Part shown: in pieces, positions 23,997 to 32,760 of the stretch
How positions within the stretch are numbered: the stretch's first letter is position 1
Layout of the letters: every line of letters begins with the position of its first letter
From: Bin87 sp965261195
GTDB taxonomy: Bacteria > Chloroflexota > Dehalococcoidia > Lucifugimonadales > UBA3495
Length of the DNA stretch: 64,000 bases
Direction of reading: 5' to 3'
Assembly (NCBI GenBank): GCA_965261195.1
Contig: OZ253455.1
Location: 1,674,001 to 1,738,000, forward strand
The notes under the pieces: generated by a model
Databases searched by the model: none
The model's input: only the letters and a program-made list of their open reading frames with translations
What the model was told of the DNA's origin: nothing
Program-made: the position numbers and the translations under genes

Positions 23997-26258
23997 CTAG
24001 CCGCCGTTCTGGCCCCAGAGTTCTTCCAGAACCGCGCCCGGAGACATGGGCAGCGATCCCATGCGCACGCCCAGGGCATCGTGAATCGCGTTGGCGATGG
24101 CAGCCATCGGAGGAACAATGGGCACCTCACCGACGCCGCGCACGCCATACGGATGGCCAGGGTTTGCCTTTTCCACGATGACGGTTTCAATCATCGGCAG
24201 GTCCAGGCTGGTCGGCATCCGATAGTCCAGGAAGCTGGAGTTTGCCATGTTGCCGTCGTCGTTCATAAAATATTCTTCGTTGAGGGCCCAGCCGATGCCC
24301 TGCACTGCGCCGCCCTGCATCTGCCCTTCGACATAGCTGGGGTGTACGGCCTTGCCGACGTCCTGAACGGCGGTGTAACGCAGGATTTCCACCTTGCCGG
24401 TGTCAGGGTCAACTTCAACGTCGACGACGTGGGTGCCAAAGGCGCTGCCCACTCCGCCAGGGTTCACGCTGACCTGAGCGGAAATGGGGCCGCCGGTGCG
24501 ACCCAACTGCGCGGACAGTTCCTTGAAGGACATCTGCAAGTCCTCGTCGGAGTTGTGCTTGAAAATGCCGTCCGCCAGGTCAATCTCAGCGGGATCCTTG
24601 TCCCAGATCTGGCCGGCGCGTTCGATCATCTTGCGCTTGATTTCCTGGGCGCAGTCGTGAGCGGCCCAGCCGGTGGCGAAGGTGGTGCGGCTGCCGCCCG
24701 TAAGGAACGTGAAGCCCACCGAGTCGGTGTCGCCGACGCTGGGGCGCACATCTTCAGCCGGGATGCCCAGCACCTCGGCGGCCTGCATACTGAGGGAGGC
24801 CCGGGTGCCGCCGATGTCGGTGGAACCCTCCACCAAAGCGATGGTGCCGTCGGAGTGTACGCTGATGCTGGCACTGGAGGCCAACCCGACGTTGAACCAG
24901 AACCCGGTAGCGACGCCCCGGCCGCGGTTCGGCCCGGTGAGTTCCGACTGGTAATGGTCGGTGTCGCGGGCGGCTTCCAGGGTTTCGATGTTGCCAATTA
25001 CCGGGAACTCGGGCCCGTCCACCCGGCGGGTGCCCTCTTTGCTGGCGTTCTTGAGGCGGAACTCCAGCGGGTCCATCCCGCAGGCCCGGGCCAGCTCATC
25101 GACAATTTGCTCGCCGCCAAAGGCGGAGATGGGAGCGCCGGGGGCCCGGTAGGCGGCAACGCGCGGCTTGTTGGTTACCACGTCGTAGCCTTCAACGCGC
25201 TGGTTGGCAATTTCGTAGGGCGCAAAGACACACTGGGCGCCGGCGGTAACCTGCGAGCCGGGGAACGCGCCGGCCTCGTAACACAATACCGCATCGGCGG
25301 CCACGATGGTCCCGTCGTTTTTGGCGCCCATCTTCACCTTGAACCAGGAACCGGAGGTCGGGCCGGTTGACTCAAAGGTCTCGGTGCGTGTCATTTGCAT
25401 CTTGACCGGGTGGCCCGTCTTCTGGGACAGCAGAGCGGCCAGCGGCTCCAGGTACAGCGGAATCTTGCCGCCAAAACCGCCGCCAATCTCCATAGGAACA
25501 ACCTTGATGCGCGACACCGGGATTTCCAGTACGCCGGCCAGCGCGTCGCGGGTGGTGAATGCGCCCTGGGTGCTGGTCCACACGGTCAGGTAGCCATCCG
25601 TGTTCCAGAGCGCCGAGGCGTTCTGGGGCTCAATGTAACCCTGATGAACCGTTCGGGTGCTGAATTCGCGTTCGACGACGTGGTCGGCCTCGGCAAAACC
25701 CTGGCCAATGTCGCCCGTTTCGTACTGGAAGCGCGTGGCGATGTTGCTGTGCTGGTCGGTGGCCTCGCCGAATTCGGTAGTGGTCAGGTCGTCGTGGAGC
25801 AGGTCGGCGTCGTCCTTCATCGCGTCCAGCACGTTGGAATTGGCGCGCAGCACTTCGTACTCCACCTTGATGAGCTCCACGGCTTCCTCGGCCACATGCA
25901 CCGAGTCGGCGGCGACGGCGGCGATGGGATGGCCGCGGTATAGCACCTTGGCTCCCGCCAGGACGTTGTTGCTGTTGGCGCGCGCCGACAGCGACGGGTT
26001 GTCCTTGCTGGCGATGGGGAGGTCGGCGCCGGTAACTACGGCCCGCACTCCGGGAAACGCCTCGGCAGCCGACGTGTCAATGGACTTGATGCGCGCGTGG
26101 GCGTGTGGACTCCGCAGCACCTTGCCGTGCAGCATTCCGTTCATGGCAAAGTCGCCGCCGTACTTGGCTCGACCAGTAACCTTGTCGGCGCCATCATGGC
26201 GGACGGGTCGTGTCCCCACGACGTTGTAAGTGGTGTTGGATAGTACGATATTCACCAT
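23997..26258 (-). CDS. xanthine dehydrogenase / aldehyde oxidase family molybdopterin-binding subunit
   Basis: 753 residues, the large (Moco) subunit of the molybdenum hydroxylase family: VGTRPVRHDGADKVTGRAKYGGD at the N-terminus, the GGFGGK loop near residue 255, the AYRAPGAP active-site segment and a C-terminal VGEVP with a likely catalytic Glu. The AYRAPGAP sequence is not the AYRCSFR loop of form I CO dehydrogenase. The FAD and iron-sulfur subunits are not adjacent, so it is an orphan here. ATG 26258 follows GAGGTG by 5 bases. A promoter is predicted at 26354-26383. Confidence 0.92.
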   Translation of the reverse strand: MVNIVLSNTTYNVVGTRPVRHDGADKVTGRAKYGGDFAMNGMLHGKVLRSPHAHARIKSIDTSAAEAFPGVRAVVTGADLPIASKDNPSLSARANSNNVLAGAKVLYRGHPIAAVAADSVHVAEEAVELIKVEYEVLRANSNVLDAMKDDADLLHDDLTTTEFGEATDQHSNIATRFQYETGDIGQGFAEADHVVEREFSTRTVHQGYIEPQNASALWNTDGYLTVWTSTQGAFTTRDALAGVLEIPVSRIKVVPMEIGGGFGGKIPLYLEPLAALLSQKTGHPVKMQMTRTETFESTGPTSGSWFKVKMGAKNDGTIVAADAVLCYEAGAFPGSQVTAGAQCVFAPYEIANQRVEGYDVVTNKPRVAAYRAPGAPISAFGGEQIVDELARACGMDPLEFRLKNASKEGTRRVDGPEFPVIGNIETLEAARDTDHYQSELTGPNRGRGVATGFWFNVGLASSASISVHSDGTIALVEGSTDIGGTRASLSMQAAEVLGIPAEDVRPSVGDTDSVGFTFLTGGSRTTFATGWAAHDCAQEIKRKMIERAGQIWDKDPAEIDLADGIFKHNSDEDLQMSFKELSAQLGRTGGPISAQVSVNPGGVGSAFGTHVVDVEVDPDTGKVEILRYTAVQDVGKAVHPSYVEGQMQGGAVQGIGWALNEEYFMNDDGNMANSSFLDYRMPTSLDLPMIETVIVEKANPGHPYGVRGVGEVPIVPPMAAIANAIHDALGVRMGSLPMSPGAVLEELWGQNGG

Positions 26259-26353
26259 ACGGCACCTCGCAATGAGTTAGATTGGCGGAAAATTTACGGT
26301 GAGCGGGTCAGAGCGACGCCGCATCAACAAGTCAGTCTAATGCTTACGGCCCG

Positions 26354-26383
26354 ATTTTAGCACAGACACAACCACCGTCCCAA
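26354..26383 (-). promoter_or_regulatory. predicted promoter of the molybdopterin subunit gene
   Basis: On the minus strand, TTGGGA (26378-26383) and TAAAAT (26354-26359) with an 18-base spacer lie about 95 bases before the ATG. The rest of 26259-26494 holds nothing else I recognise. Confidence 0.35.
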
Positions 26384-26494
26384 CCCTGGCGCTCGTGTTC
26401 ACCGGCCTTTTGGATTATTCACCGACCACGATCGCCGGCCCGTCCCCCGAACCCGCTAAATCCCGAAAATCCTGCATCTGATTGCCCCTCTCCC

Positions 26495-27526
26495 TCACGT
26501 CAGCGGCAGGGGCGGTTGCCAGAACTTGCCAGTATCATTCACCGTTATGGAGTCCACCCACTTCACCCAATCGTAGCCGCGCTTGTGGGGCTCGACCATC
26601 CGCGCCGGAAAGCCGTGGCCGGCGGATAGCAGCTTGCCGTCCACCCGGCTGGCGAGGATGGCCCGGCCGGCTTCGTCCAGCGAGTAGCGGCGAAAGTAGC
26701 CGGTGCGGGAGCGTATCGTGATGCTGCCGGCCCCCGGTTTGGGCTGTGCACGACTCAACAGCTCCGATACGAGTACGCCTTCCCACTCCCGCGTGGTGTA
26801 CCAGCCGCCCGTGCAGTCCAGGGTTGCGGTCAGCCGATACTGCCAGCCCTGCAGATCGGCAAGGCCCAGCTCGTAGGGATGCTCGACGTGACCATCCACC
26901 CGCAGTCGCCACCGGTCGGTGTTGATATTGGGGATTTTGTCGTTCAGCCACATGGTAACGGGAAAGTCGTCGCCGTCTTCGGGATGGGATCCCGTATAAC
27001 GACGGTTAGCGCCCGGGCCGGCGGTCAGGACGTTGGTAAACTCCGAGGTGCGCCACAGCATAAAACCCGCCAGCGCCAGCCCGCCAACCCGCAGCGCGTT
27101 GCGTCGGTCGGCAACGTATCTGACCCGGAAGCTGATGCGGTGCCGCAGCGCGTGGGCGATGAGTAGCGGCAGCAACAGCAGCGCCAGGTTCAGGTGGATG
27201 GTGACGCCGGAGAAACCCAGCCAGCTGTAGTAGCCGAAATGACTCCAGGCGAGGCCCAGCCCTATCACCGTCAGCAACCCCACCAACAGGATGATCGACC
27301 ACAGCATCGCCCGCCCCGACGTGCGCCAGTTGTGCGCCGACCTCACGGAACCCAGAATGTTGCGCGACTTCCAGATAAACAGCGCCAGTATGGTAAAGCC
27401 GAAAATCCGGTGCAGGTGCATGGCAGCAATCCACTCCGGGTTGGAGTGGGTCAAACCCAGGTAGCCGGTGATCAACTCGGCAACCACCAGCACGATGAGG
27501 AGGATGTTGGCCCAGGGGTAGCGCAT
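26495..27526 (-). CDS. membrane-bound sulfite-oxidase-type molybdopterin oxidoreductase with cytochrome b-like helices
   Basis: 343 residues. The N-terminal half has about four transmembrane helices (residues about 5-25, 38-58, 75-97, 105-120) with spaced His residues, as in a b561-like domain. The C-terminal half is a sulfite-oxidase-type Moco domain with the molybdenum-ligand Cys in LDCTGGWYTTREWEGV, then HGFPARMVEPHKRGYDWVKWV. It probably passes electrons between a substrate outside the membrane and the quinone pool. ATG 27526 begins just before the first helix; an open extension to 27745 overlaps the next gene antiparallel to no known domain. Confidence 0.85.
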   Translation of the reverse strand: MRYPWANILLIVLVVAELITGYLGLTHSNPEWIAAMHLHRIFGFTILALFIWKSRNILGSVRSAHNWRTSGRAMLWSIILLVGLLTVIGLGLAWSHFGYYSWLGFSGVTIHLNLALLLLPLLIAHALRHRISFRVRYVADRRNALRVGGLALAGFMLWRTSEFTNVLTAGPGANRRYTGSHPEDGDDFPVTMWLNDKIPNINTDRWRLRVDGHVEHPYELGLADLQGWQYRLTATLDCTGGWYTTREWEGVLVSELLSRAQPKPGAGSITIRSRTGYFRRYSLDEAGRAILASRVDGKLLSAGHGFPARMVEPHKRGYDWVKWVDSITVNDTGKFWQPPLPLT

Positions 27527-27554
27527 AAGGCCGATTCGTGCGATAGCCGCACTG

Positions 27555-28412
27555 CTATGGGAGATTGACTTGGTCCTGCCCCCAGCCAAAGGGCGCATCC
27601 CCGGCAATTGCCATGACCTCAAAGGAGGGATGGTTGAGCAGAGCCTGAATACATTCCTCGGAACCGGCGATGTACGTGGAATCCAAATCGTAATGCGACA
27701 TAACAAACCAGGCCCGATCCGCCGGCCACCAGATGTTGGGTACATCGCTCCAGAAGCGGTGGGTAAGGAAATTATTCAGCGCATCAAGCGGGCCTTGATA
27801 GAGGAGATACTTCCAGTCGTCGCAGATGAATCGTTGCGCGCTCAGCACTTCCGGAGGCGGGGACAGCGCATTGTCGGCGTCCTGCAGCTCCTGCACCTGC
27901 TGCGCGCTCAGCACTTCCGGAGGCGGGAACGGCAGAATGCCCCCGTCGGCTGACAACATAACAATTCCGCCTGCGCCGAATTGCCCATACCCTTCCCAAA
28001 TCCCGAAAAAGCATTGCTCCGCGTTGCTGGTGTGACCGGCCAGAAACTGGGCCAACTCCATCACATCATTGTCCCCTAATTCGTCAAGCGGGTTATGGAG
28101 CCATGGCGCCGGCCCTGCTCCAAATCCGGCAGCGGGAACGCTGATACGCGCAAAACCCATCAGCGGATGCACCGTCCGGCCGGCCCATTCCGCCACGCCG
28201 GCCCAGCGAACCGGCAAACCTTCATTACTCTCGGCCGGGTGGAAAATGCGCGCGTGTGCCGAGAAACCGGCTGGAATCAGGGCGTCAACGCCTCGGGAAC
28301 TATGATTTGTTCCCCGTTCAACCCACCGCGCTGCTGCAACGTCGGCTAAAAAAGTAACCCCCGGCGGGTGGAAATTTTCCTGATGCTGCCGGTTAATGTC
28401 TTGCCAGTTCAT
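27555..28412 (-). CDS. hypothetical protein with an internal 22-residue duplication
   Basis: 285 residues, soluble, Trp-rich. I recognise no family. Residues around 175-215 contain PPPEVLSAQ twice, encoded by a direct repeat (27836-27861 and 27900-27925) separated by 64 bases, so a 22-codon block has been duplicated. GGAG stands 8 bases before ATG 28412; ATG 28439 is less likely. It lies just upstream of the sulfite-oxidase-like gene on the same strand and is divergent from the CoA-transferase gene at 28495. Confidence 0.7.
   Translation of the reverse strand: MNWQDINRQHQENFHPPGVTFLADVAAARWVERGTNHSSRGVDALIPAGFSAHARIFHPAESNEGLPVRWAGVAEWAGRTVHPLMGFARISVPAAGFGAGPAPWLHNPLDELGDNDVMELAQFLAGHTSNAEQCFFGIWEGYGQFGAGGIVMLSADGGILPFPPPEVLSAQQVQELQDADNALSPPPEVLSAQRFICDDWKYLLYQGPLDALNNFLTHRFWSDVPNIWWPADRAWFVMSHYDLDSTYIAGSEECIQALLNHPSFEVMAIAGDAPFGWGQDQVNLP
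27836..27925. repeat. direct repeat inside the hypothetical gene at 27555-28412
   Basis: Two copies of about 26 bp (GCGCGCTCAGCACTTCCGGA and following) start 64 bases apart and encode the repeated PPPEVLSAQ. The spacing is near 66 bp, so gain or loss keeps the reading frame. Confidence 0.75.
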
Positions 28413-28494
28413 TGGATATTCTCCATGAGATGCCGGCATTATACACAGCGGCCTCGTGGTACACTCGGCGGCAATCGTTCATGCGGAGATAAAT

Positions 28495-29721
28495 ATGCAA
28501 CCCCTATCCGACCTGCGGGTGCTGGCCGTTACGGTGTTCCTGGCCGGCCCGTTTTTGAGCATGACATTGGCCCGCCTGGGCGCCGAGGTCATCAAGATAG
28601 AGCTACCAGGCCGCGGCGATCCGGTGCGCGGCAACGGGCCCTTCGCCGGCCCCGATGGCATCGTCACCGAGCAACTTTCCGAGCAGTACATCGCCACCCG
28701 CTTTCTCAAGCGCAGTCAGGGCGTCAAGAGCGTCACGCTGAACCTGCGCACCGAGCAGGGCCGCGAGCTATTCCTGGAGATGGCGAAGCAGTCCGACATC
28801 GTGCTGGAAAACCTGGCCCCCGGTTCCATGACCCGCCTGGGCCTGGGCTACGACGACGTGGCGGCGGTGAACCCCGGCGTCATCTACGCCAGCATCTCCG
28901 GCTACGGCCAGACCGGCCCCTACGCCCACCAGCCGGCCCACGACCCGCAAATCCAGGGTATGAGCGGCCTCATGGACATCAACGGCGAACCCGACGGGCC
29001 GCCGACGCGGGTGGGTTTCTACATCGGCGACCTGGTTACGCCGATGTTTGCCGCCACCAGCATTCTGGCCGCCTTGCGCGATAAGGAAAAGACGGGCCAG
29101 GGCTGCTACCTGGACGTCTCCATGATGGACACCCTGGCGTCGCTGATGCTGATGGAAAACCTGGAGGAAGACCTGGCCGCCGGCGTGCCCTTGCGTACCG
29201 GCAACAACAGCCGCAGCGGACCGACCGGTCAGTATGCCGCCAGCGATGGCGCAATCATCATCACCGCCGCCAGCGATGACCAGTGGCGTCGACTTTGTAA
29301 CGCCATCGGCACACCCGAGCTCATCGAGGACGAACGGTTTGCCCGCTATCAGGTCCGTTCGGAGAACGCCGCTCCAGCGCGGGCCGAGGTGCAGGCTCGC
29401 ATCGGCAAAATGACCCGCTCCGAAGCCCTGGAATGTCTGTCCGCCGGCGACGTGCCCTGCGCCCCCATCCGCACCGTGCCCGAAATTCTGGCCGACCCTC
29501 ACTTCCGCGACCGGGGCGCGCTGCGTCCGATGCTCAACGCCGCGTATGACGGCGAGGTGGACGAAGTGGTGGCCGGCTTCCCGGTGCTGTTCAACGGCCA
29601 GCCGCTGCCCGATGTCGTCGGCGCGCCCAGCCTGGGGATGCACAACGCCGAGGTGCTGGAACAACTGTGCGGCGTGGACGCGGCGGGGCTAGAACGGCTG
29701 GGGGCTGAGGGGGTGGTGTAG
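28495..29721 (+). CDS. CaiB/BaiF family CoA-transferase
   Basis: 408 residues, class III CoA-transferase, which moves CoA between acyl groups. The pattern is complete: LRVLAVTVFLAGPFLSMTLARLGAEVIKIE at the N-terminus, RSQGVKSVTLNL, a GLGYDD helix, SGYGQTGPYA, and the catalytic Asp expected in the HDPQIQG region. ATG 28495 follows GGAG by 7 bases. The CoA ester lyase gene at 29862 follows on the same strand with 140 bases between, suggesting a shared acyl-CoA pathway. Confidence 0.9.
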   Translation: MQPLSDLRVLAVTVFLAGPFLSMTLARLGAEVIKIELPGRGDPVRGNGPFAGPDGIVTEQLSEQYIATRFLKRSQGVKSVTLNLRTEQGRELFLEMAKQSDIVLENLAPGSMTRLGLGYDDVAAVNPGVIYASISGYGQTGPYAHQPAHDPQIQGMSGLMDINGEPDGPPTRVGFYIGDLVTPMFAATSILAALRDKEKTGQGCYLDVSMMDTLASLMLMENLEEDLAAGVPLRTGNNSRSGPTGQYAASDGAIIITAASDDQWRRLCNAIGTPELIEDERFARYQVRSENAAPARAEVQARIGKMTRSEALECLSAGDVPCAPIRTVPEILADPHFRDRGALRPMLNAAYDGEVDEVVAGFPVLFNGQPLPDVVGAPSLGMHNAEVLEQLCGVDAAGLERLGAEGVV

Positions 29722-29746
29722 TTCTACTGTCCAGAACATTTATCTT

Positions 29747-29833
29747 ATTTGCATGGATGGACAGGATAGACTGGATATTATTTGATTTTGATTAGGATTC
29801 AAAATCTTGGCCATCCTGTTTATCCATGCAAAT
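29747..29833. repeat. intergenic inverted repeat (21-base arms)
   Basis: ATTTGCATGGATGGACAGGAT (29747-29767) pairs with 29813-29833 at 19 of 21 positions across a 45-base AT-rich centre. A related single arm lies at 62528-62547. It sits between the CoA-transferase and CoA-lyase genes and may form a hairpin in mRNA or DNA. The type is that of a dispersed intergenic palindrome. Confidence 0.7.
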
Positions 29834-29861
29834 ACTTGACCGTTTCAGGAGGTAGCCACTG

Positions 29862-30761
29862 ATGGCTCGTATCAACACCAAACCGCTGCGCTCGGTTATG
29901 TTTGTGCCGGGCAACAAGGAAGACTGGATGCGCAAGGCGCCCCAGTATGGCCCGGATGCACTGATTCTTGACCTGGAAGACTCGGTGCCGGAGTACGACA
30001 AGGAATCGGCCCGCGCACTGGTGGGCCAGATGATTGACGAGCTGTCGGCGCGAGGACAGACGCTGTTCGTGCGGGTCAACCGGCTGGAAACCGGCCTGAC
30101 CGGATTCGACCTGGAGGCGGTTACCCGGCCCGGTCTCTACGGCATTCTGCTGCCCAAGGTCGAAACGCCGGCCGATGTGGTCGAGGCCGACGTGCTGCTG
30201 CGGTATTTCGAGCGTAAGGCCGGCATGGAACTCAACACCGTGTGCATCGACCCGGGGCTGGAAACGGCGCAGGGTATCCGCATGGCTTATGAAATCGCGA
30301 TGGCGTCGGAGCGGGTGGGGCACATGGGCGGCAGCGGCGGCAAGGGCGGCGACACGGCCCGCAGCGTTGGCTACCGTTGGACGCTGGAAGGCGCGGAAAC
30401 GCTGTATCTACGCAGCAAGGTTCTGGTCGACGCACGGGCCGCCGGCATCCAGTGGCCCGTCAGCGGCGGCTGGTTCGACATCCGCGACCTGGACGGCCTG
30501 CGCTTCTGGGCCAACAACATCAAAGCGCTCGGTTACACCGGAATGCACCTGATTCACCCGTCTCACGTTCCCATCGTCAACGAGATATTCACGCCCACCG
30601 CCGAAGAGATCGCCCACTGGCAGGGTCTGCTGGCAGCAATGGACCAGAGCCGTCGGGAGGGCACCGCCGCCGTAACCTACGCCGGAGACATGGTGGACGT
30701 GGCCCACGAGGAAACCGCCAAAGCCATGCTGGAAATGTGCCGGAGGCTGGGGCTGGTGTAG
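29862..30761 (+). CDS. HpcH/HpaI aldolase / citrate lyase beta-like CoA ester lyase
   Basis: 299 residues, TIM-barrel CoA ester lyase: LRSVMFVPGNKEDWMRKA, DALILDLEDSVP, FVRVNRL, GILLPKVE. The Glu and Asp metal ligands are in LDLEDSVP and the following barrel strands. These enzymes split or form malyl-, citramalyl- or related CoA esters. A Gly-rich loop (GGSGGKGGDTARS) is longer than usual. It probably works with the CoA-transferase just upstream. Confidence 0.88.
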   Translation: MARINTKPLRSVMFVPGNKEDWMRKAPQYGPDALILDLEDSVPEYDKESARALVGQMIDELSARGQTLFVRVNRLETGLTGFDLEAVTRPGLYGILLPKVETPADVVEADVLLRYFERKAGMELNTVCIDPGLETAQGIRMAYEIAMASERVGHMGGSGGKGGDTARSVGYRWTLEGAETLYLRSKVLVDARAAGIQWPVSGGWFDIRDLDGLRFWANNIKALGYTGMHLIHPSHVPIVNEIFTPTAEEIAHWQGLLAAMDQSRREGTAAVTYAGDMVDVAHEETAKAMLEMCRRLGLV

Positions 30762-30775
30762 TATCGCCCACTGTG

Positions 30776-30814
30776 CCCCCTCTCCCCAACCCTCTCCCAT
30801 CGAGGGAGAGGGGG
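30776..30814. terminator. hairpin between convergent genes
   Basis: CCCCCTCTCCC (30776-30786) pairs perfectly with 30804-30814 across a 17-base loop, between the stop codons of the CoA lyase gene (+) and the NUDIX gene (-). It could stop transcription from both sides, but no strong T run follows, so it may instead be a copy of a common GC-rich intergenic repeat. Confidence 0.5.
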
Positions 30815-30823
30815 CAACCACTC

Positions 30824-31753
30824 CTAAAACTTCTCCCCCGTGGCCCAGGCTTTGATGAGGTGGTGGGCGATGGCGATGGGGCCTGGAACCGTTAGCTCTT
30901 CGCTGCGTCCTTCCAGGGCTTTCAGCACCTCGGCGCGGTCGAACCACTGCACGTCGGTCATCTCTTCGTTGTCCATGTTGATGTTGGTGGTGTCCGCCTC
31001 GGCGATGCAGCCAATCATCAGGGAGGACGGGAAGGGCCAGGGCTGGGATGAGTGATAGCGCACGTTCTTTACCTGGATGCCGGCCTCTTCCATCACCTCC
31101 CGCGCCACCGCTTCCTCAATGCACTCGCCCTGATCCATAAAGCCGGCCAGCGCTGAGTAGGCCCTCATTCGTTGCAGTCGGCCGCGGGATTGACCCAGGA
31201 GGCAGCGGTCGTTGTCCACGTCCACGACGACGGTGATGATGACGGGATCGGTGCGGGGGAAATGGCTGGCGTTGCAGCCTGGACACTGGCGCACTTGCCC
31301 GCCACGCCCCTTGTTGGTGGCATGGCCGCACACCGAGCAGAATCCATGCCGCAGGTTCCAGTCCAGCTGGGCGCGGGCCTGGGAGAGCATACCGGTGTTG
31401 GCGCTGGACATTTGCTCGCCGGCGCTGCGACAGTCCTCAAAATGCCACCCCGTGTCATGCTCAACCCGTTCAGCGGCAGCGGCGTCTTTGGACAGGTCAA
31501 CCGCAAAGTGGGAAACGCCGTCCAGCATACCGAGAAATATCCACTCGGCGTCGGGCGGCAACGGCTGGATCTGGCTCGTGGGGAGCCAGCCCAGTTCCGG
31601 CGGGGATTCGTCGGTCAGCAGCACGTTCAGGTTGCGAAACGGCAGGTACTTACTGCGGGCATCCGTTGCTTCGCGGGCGACCCAATCCTCGTCGCGCCGT
31701 TCAACTTCGCCGCGGTTCAGCGGGTTGTTGGCAAAAATGTGGGGTGATAGCAT
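30824..31753 (-). CDS. nudC: NAD(+) diphosphatase, NUDIX family
   Basis: 309 residues. It has a four-Cys zinc ribbon (CSVCG and CPGC near residues 160-180), then a NUDIX box (GFMDQGECIEEAVAREVMEEAG pattern with REVMEEAG), then the SQPWPFPSS signature of NudC enzymes. These split NAD(H) to NMN(H) and AMP and can remove NAD caps from RNA. ATG 31753 is preceded by AGGTGA. The protein is complete. Confidence 0.92.
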   Translation of the reverse strand: MLSPHIFANNPLNRGEVERRDEDWVAREATDARSKYLPFRNLNVLLTDESPPELGWLPTSQIQPLPPDAEWIFLGMLDGVSHFAVDLSKDAAAAERVEHDTGWHFEDCRSAGEQMSSANTGMLSQARAQLDWNLRHGFCSVCGHATNKGRGGQVRQCPGCNASHFPRTDPVIITVVVDVDNDRCLLGQSRGRLQRMRAYSALAGFMDQGECIEEAVAREVMEEAGIQVKNVRYHSSQPWPFPSSLMIGCIAEADTTNINMDNEEMTDVQWFDRAEVLKALEGRSEELTVPGPIAIAHHLIKAWATGEKF

Positions 31754-31769
31754 TGTTTGGTTCACCTGA

Positions 31770-32060
31770 TTATTTGGCGTTGGATGGATGGCCGTTTTGC
31801 AATGGCAGGGCAGGGTCGGGCCAATCGCCCGGCGGCGGTTCGTCGAAAGGCTGGCCCTGGGCTTCGGCTTCCCCGCTGCGCTGGAGCCAAGCCCGCCATT
31901 CAGCAGCGCTCTCAGCCCGACCCTCAGCTCGACCCTCAACCCGGCCTTCTACCCGGCCTTCTACCCGGCCTTCTACCCGGCCCTCTGCACGGCCACGGGC
32001 TTCATGCGCCTCAATGACCGGAATGACGAATCGGTTCACCATAGCCTGATACAGCGACAT
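31770..32060 (-). CDS. partial duplicate of the RVEG-repeat membrane protein (soluble C-terminal part)
   Basis: 96 residues, nearly identical to the C-terminal half of the protein encoded at 32060-32677: VNRFVIPVIEAHEARGRAEG, tandem RVEG/RAEG repeats, then AEWRAWLQR and QPFDEPPPGDWPD. The membrane-spanning half is missing. The ATG overlaps the upstream stop (TAATG), so it could be translated by coupling. It is the product of a tandem partial duplication and may or may not be functional. Confidence 0.55.
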   Translation of the reverse strand: MSLYQAMVNRFVIPVIEAHEARGRAEGRVEGRVEGRVEGRVEGRAEGRAESAAEWRAWLQRSGEAEAQGQPFDEPPPGDWPDPALPLQNGHPSNAK

Positions 32061-32316
32061 TAGCAGACTTCCTGGTTGTCGGGCCAATCGCCCGGCGGAG
32101 GTTCGTCGAAAGGCTGGCCCTGGGCTGCGGCTTCCGCACGGCGCTGGAGCCAAGCCCGCCATTCGGCAGCGCTCTCAGCTCGACCCTCAACCCGGCCTTC
32201 TACCCGGCCTTCTACCCGGCCTTCCACCCGGCCCTCTGCACGGCCACGGGCTTCATGCGCCTCAATGACTGGAATGACGAATCGGTTCACCATAGCCTGA
32301 TACAGCGACATTAGAA
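31810..32316. repeat. tandem partial gene duplication with internal 12-bp repeats
   Basis: The block from GGGCCAATCGCCCGGCGG to CAGCGACATTAG occurs twice, ending near 32062 and 32312. Each block contains a run of 12-bp units (coding RVEG or RAEG on the minus strand). Unit numbers differ between the two copies by two, as expected for repeat slippage. Confidence 0.8.
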
Positions 32317-32677
32317 TCTCTCCTGTGAGGTTCACCGGGCGGGTCAGCAACATTGCCAGTATAGCAATTCCGATGCCCACGCCGCTGAAATCTCCCAGGG
32401 CCGCAAGGGCGAAATCTCCGGTGTGCTGCCACCACGGCCCGGCCGGAGCAACGCCTTCAGCGTTCCATTGGGCCGTCGGTTCGTTTAGCGTTTTATAACT
32501 GATGTAGGCCAGGGCAACCAGCCACAGCACACTGACCAGGCGGAAGAAGGTTCTGGCGTCCCGCCGACCGATGCTCCAGATAGACTCGCGGTCTTCCGGC
32601 TGGGGTGTCGCTGGCGGAAGTAATCTGCCGGCCAGCCGGCGCAGCCAGGATGACAAGCGGTTGGGTTGTTGCGCCAT
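32060..32677 (-). CDS. small membrane protein with RVEG tandem repeats
   Basis: 205 residues. The N-terminus has a SIWSIGRRDARTFFR segment, then two transmembrane helices (about residues 44-62 and 90-112), then a cytoplasmic tail with VNRFVIPVIEAHEARGRAEG and four RVEG units, predicted helical. It resembles the gene at 42736 (IWGISRKD start, two helices, ERRAR tail) and less clearly 37121, so the window holds a small paralogous family. No function is known to me. Confidence 0.7.
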   Translation of the reverse strand: MAQQPNRLSSWLRRLAGRLLPPATPQPEDRESIWSIGRRDARTFFRLVSVLWLVALAYISYKTLNEPTAQWNAEGVAPAGPWWQHTGDFALAALGDFSGVGIGIAILAMLLTRPVNLTGEILMSLYQAMVNRFVIPVIEAHEARGRAEGRVEGRVEGRVEGRVEGRAESAAEWRAWLQRRAEAAAQGQPFDEPPPGDWPDNQEVC

Positions 32678-32760
32678 TGGGCTGCCTGGTGAGTTTAGGG
32701 TATCCAGGTGATATCAACCCAGTCCGACACACCGATATTTATGAAGCTCCGACAAATTCC

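Noticed and set aside
23997..26258. Form I carbon monoxide dehydrogenase large subunit
   Set aside because: The active-site loop reads AYRAPGAP, not the AYRCSFR loop of form I CoxL, and no CoxM or CoxS genes are adjacent.
31900..31990. Short direct repeats that could suggest a CRISPR array
   Set aside because: The units are 12 bp, in frame and without spacers; they encode RVEG repeats.
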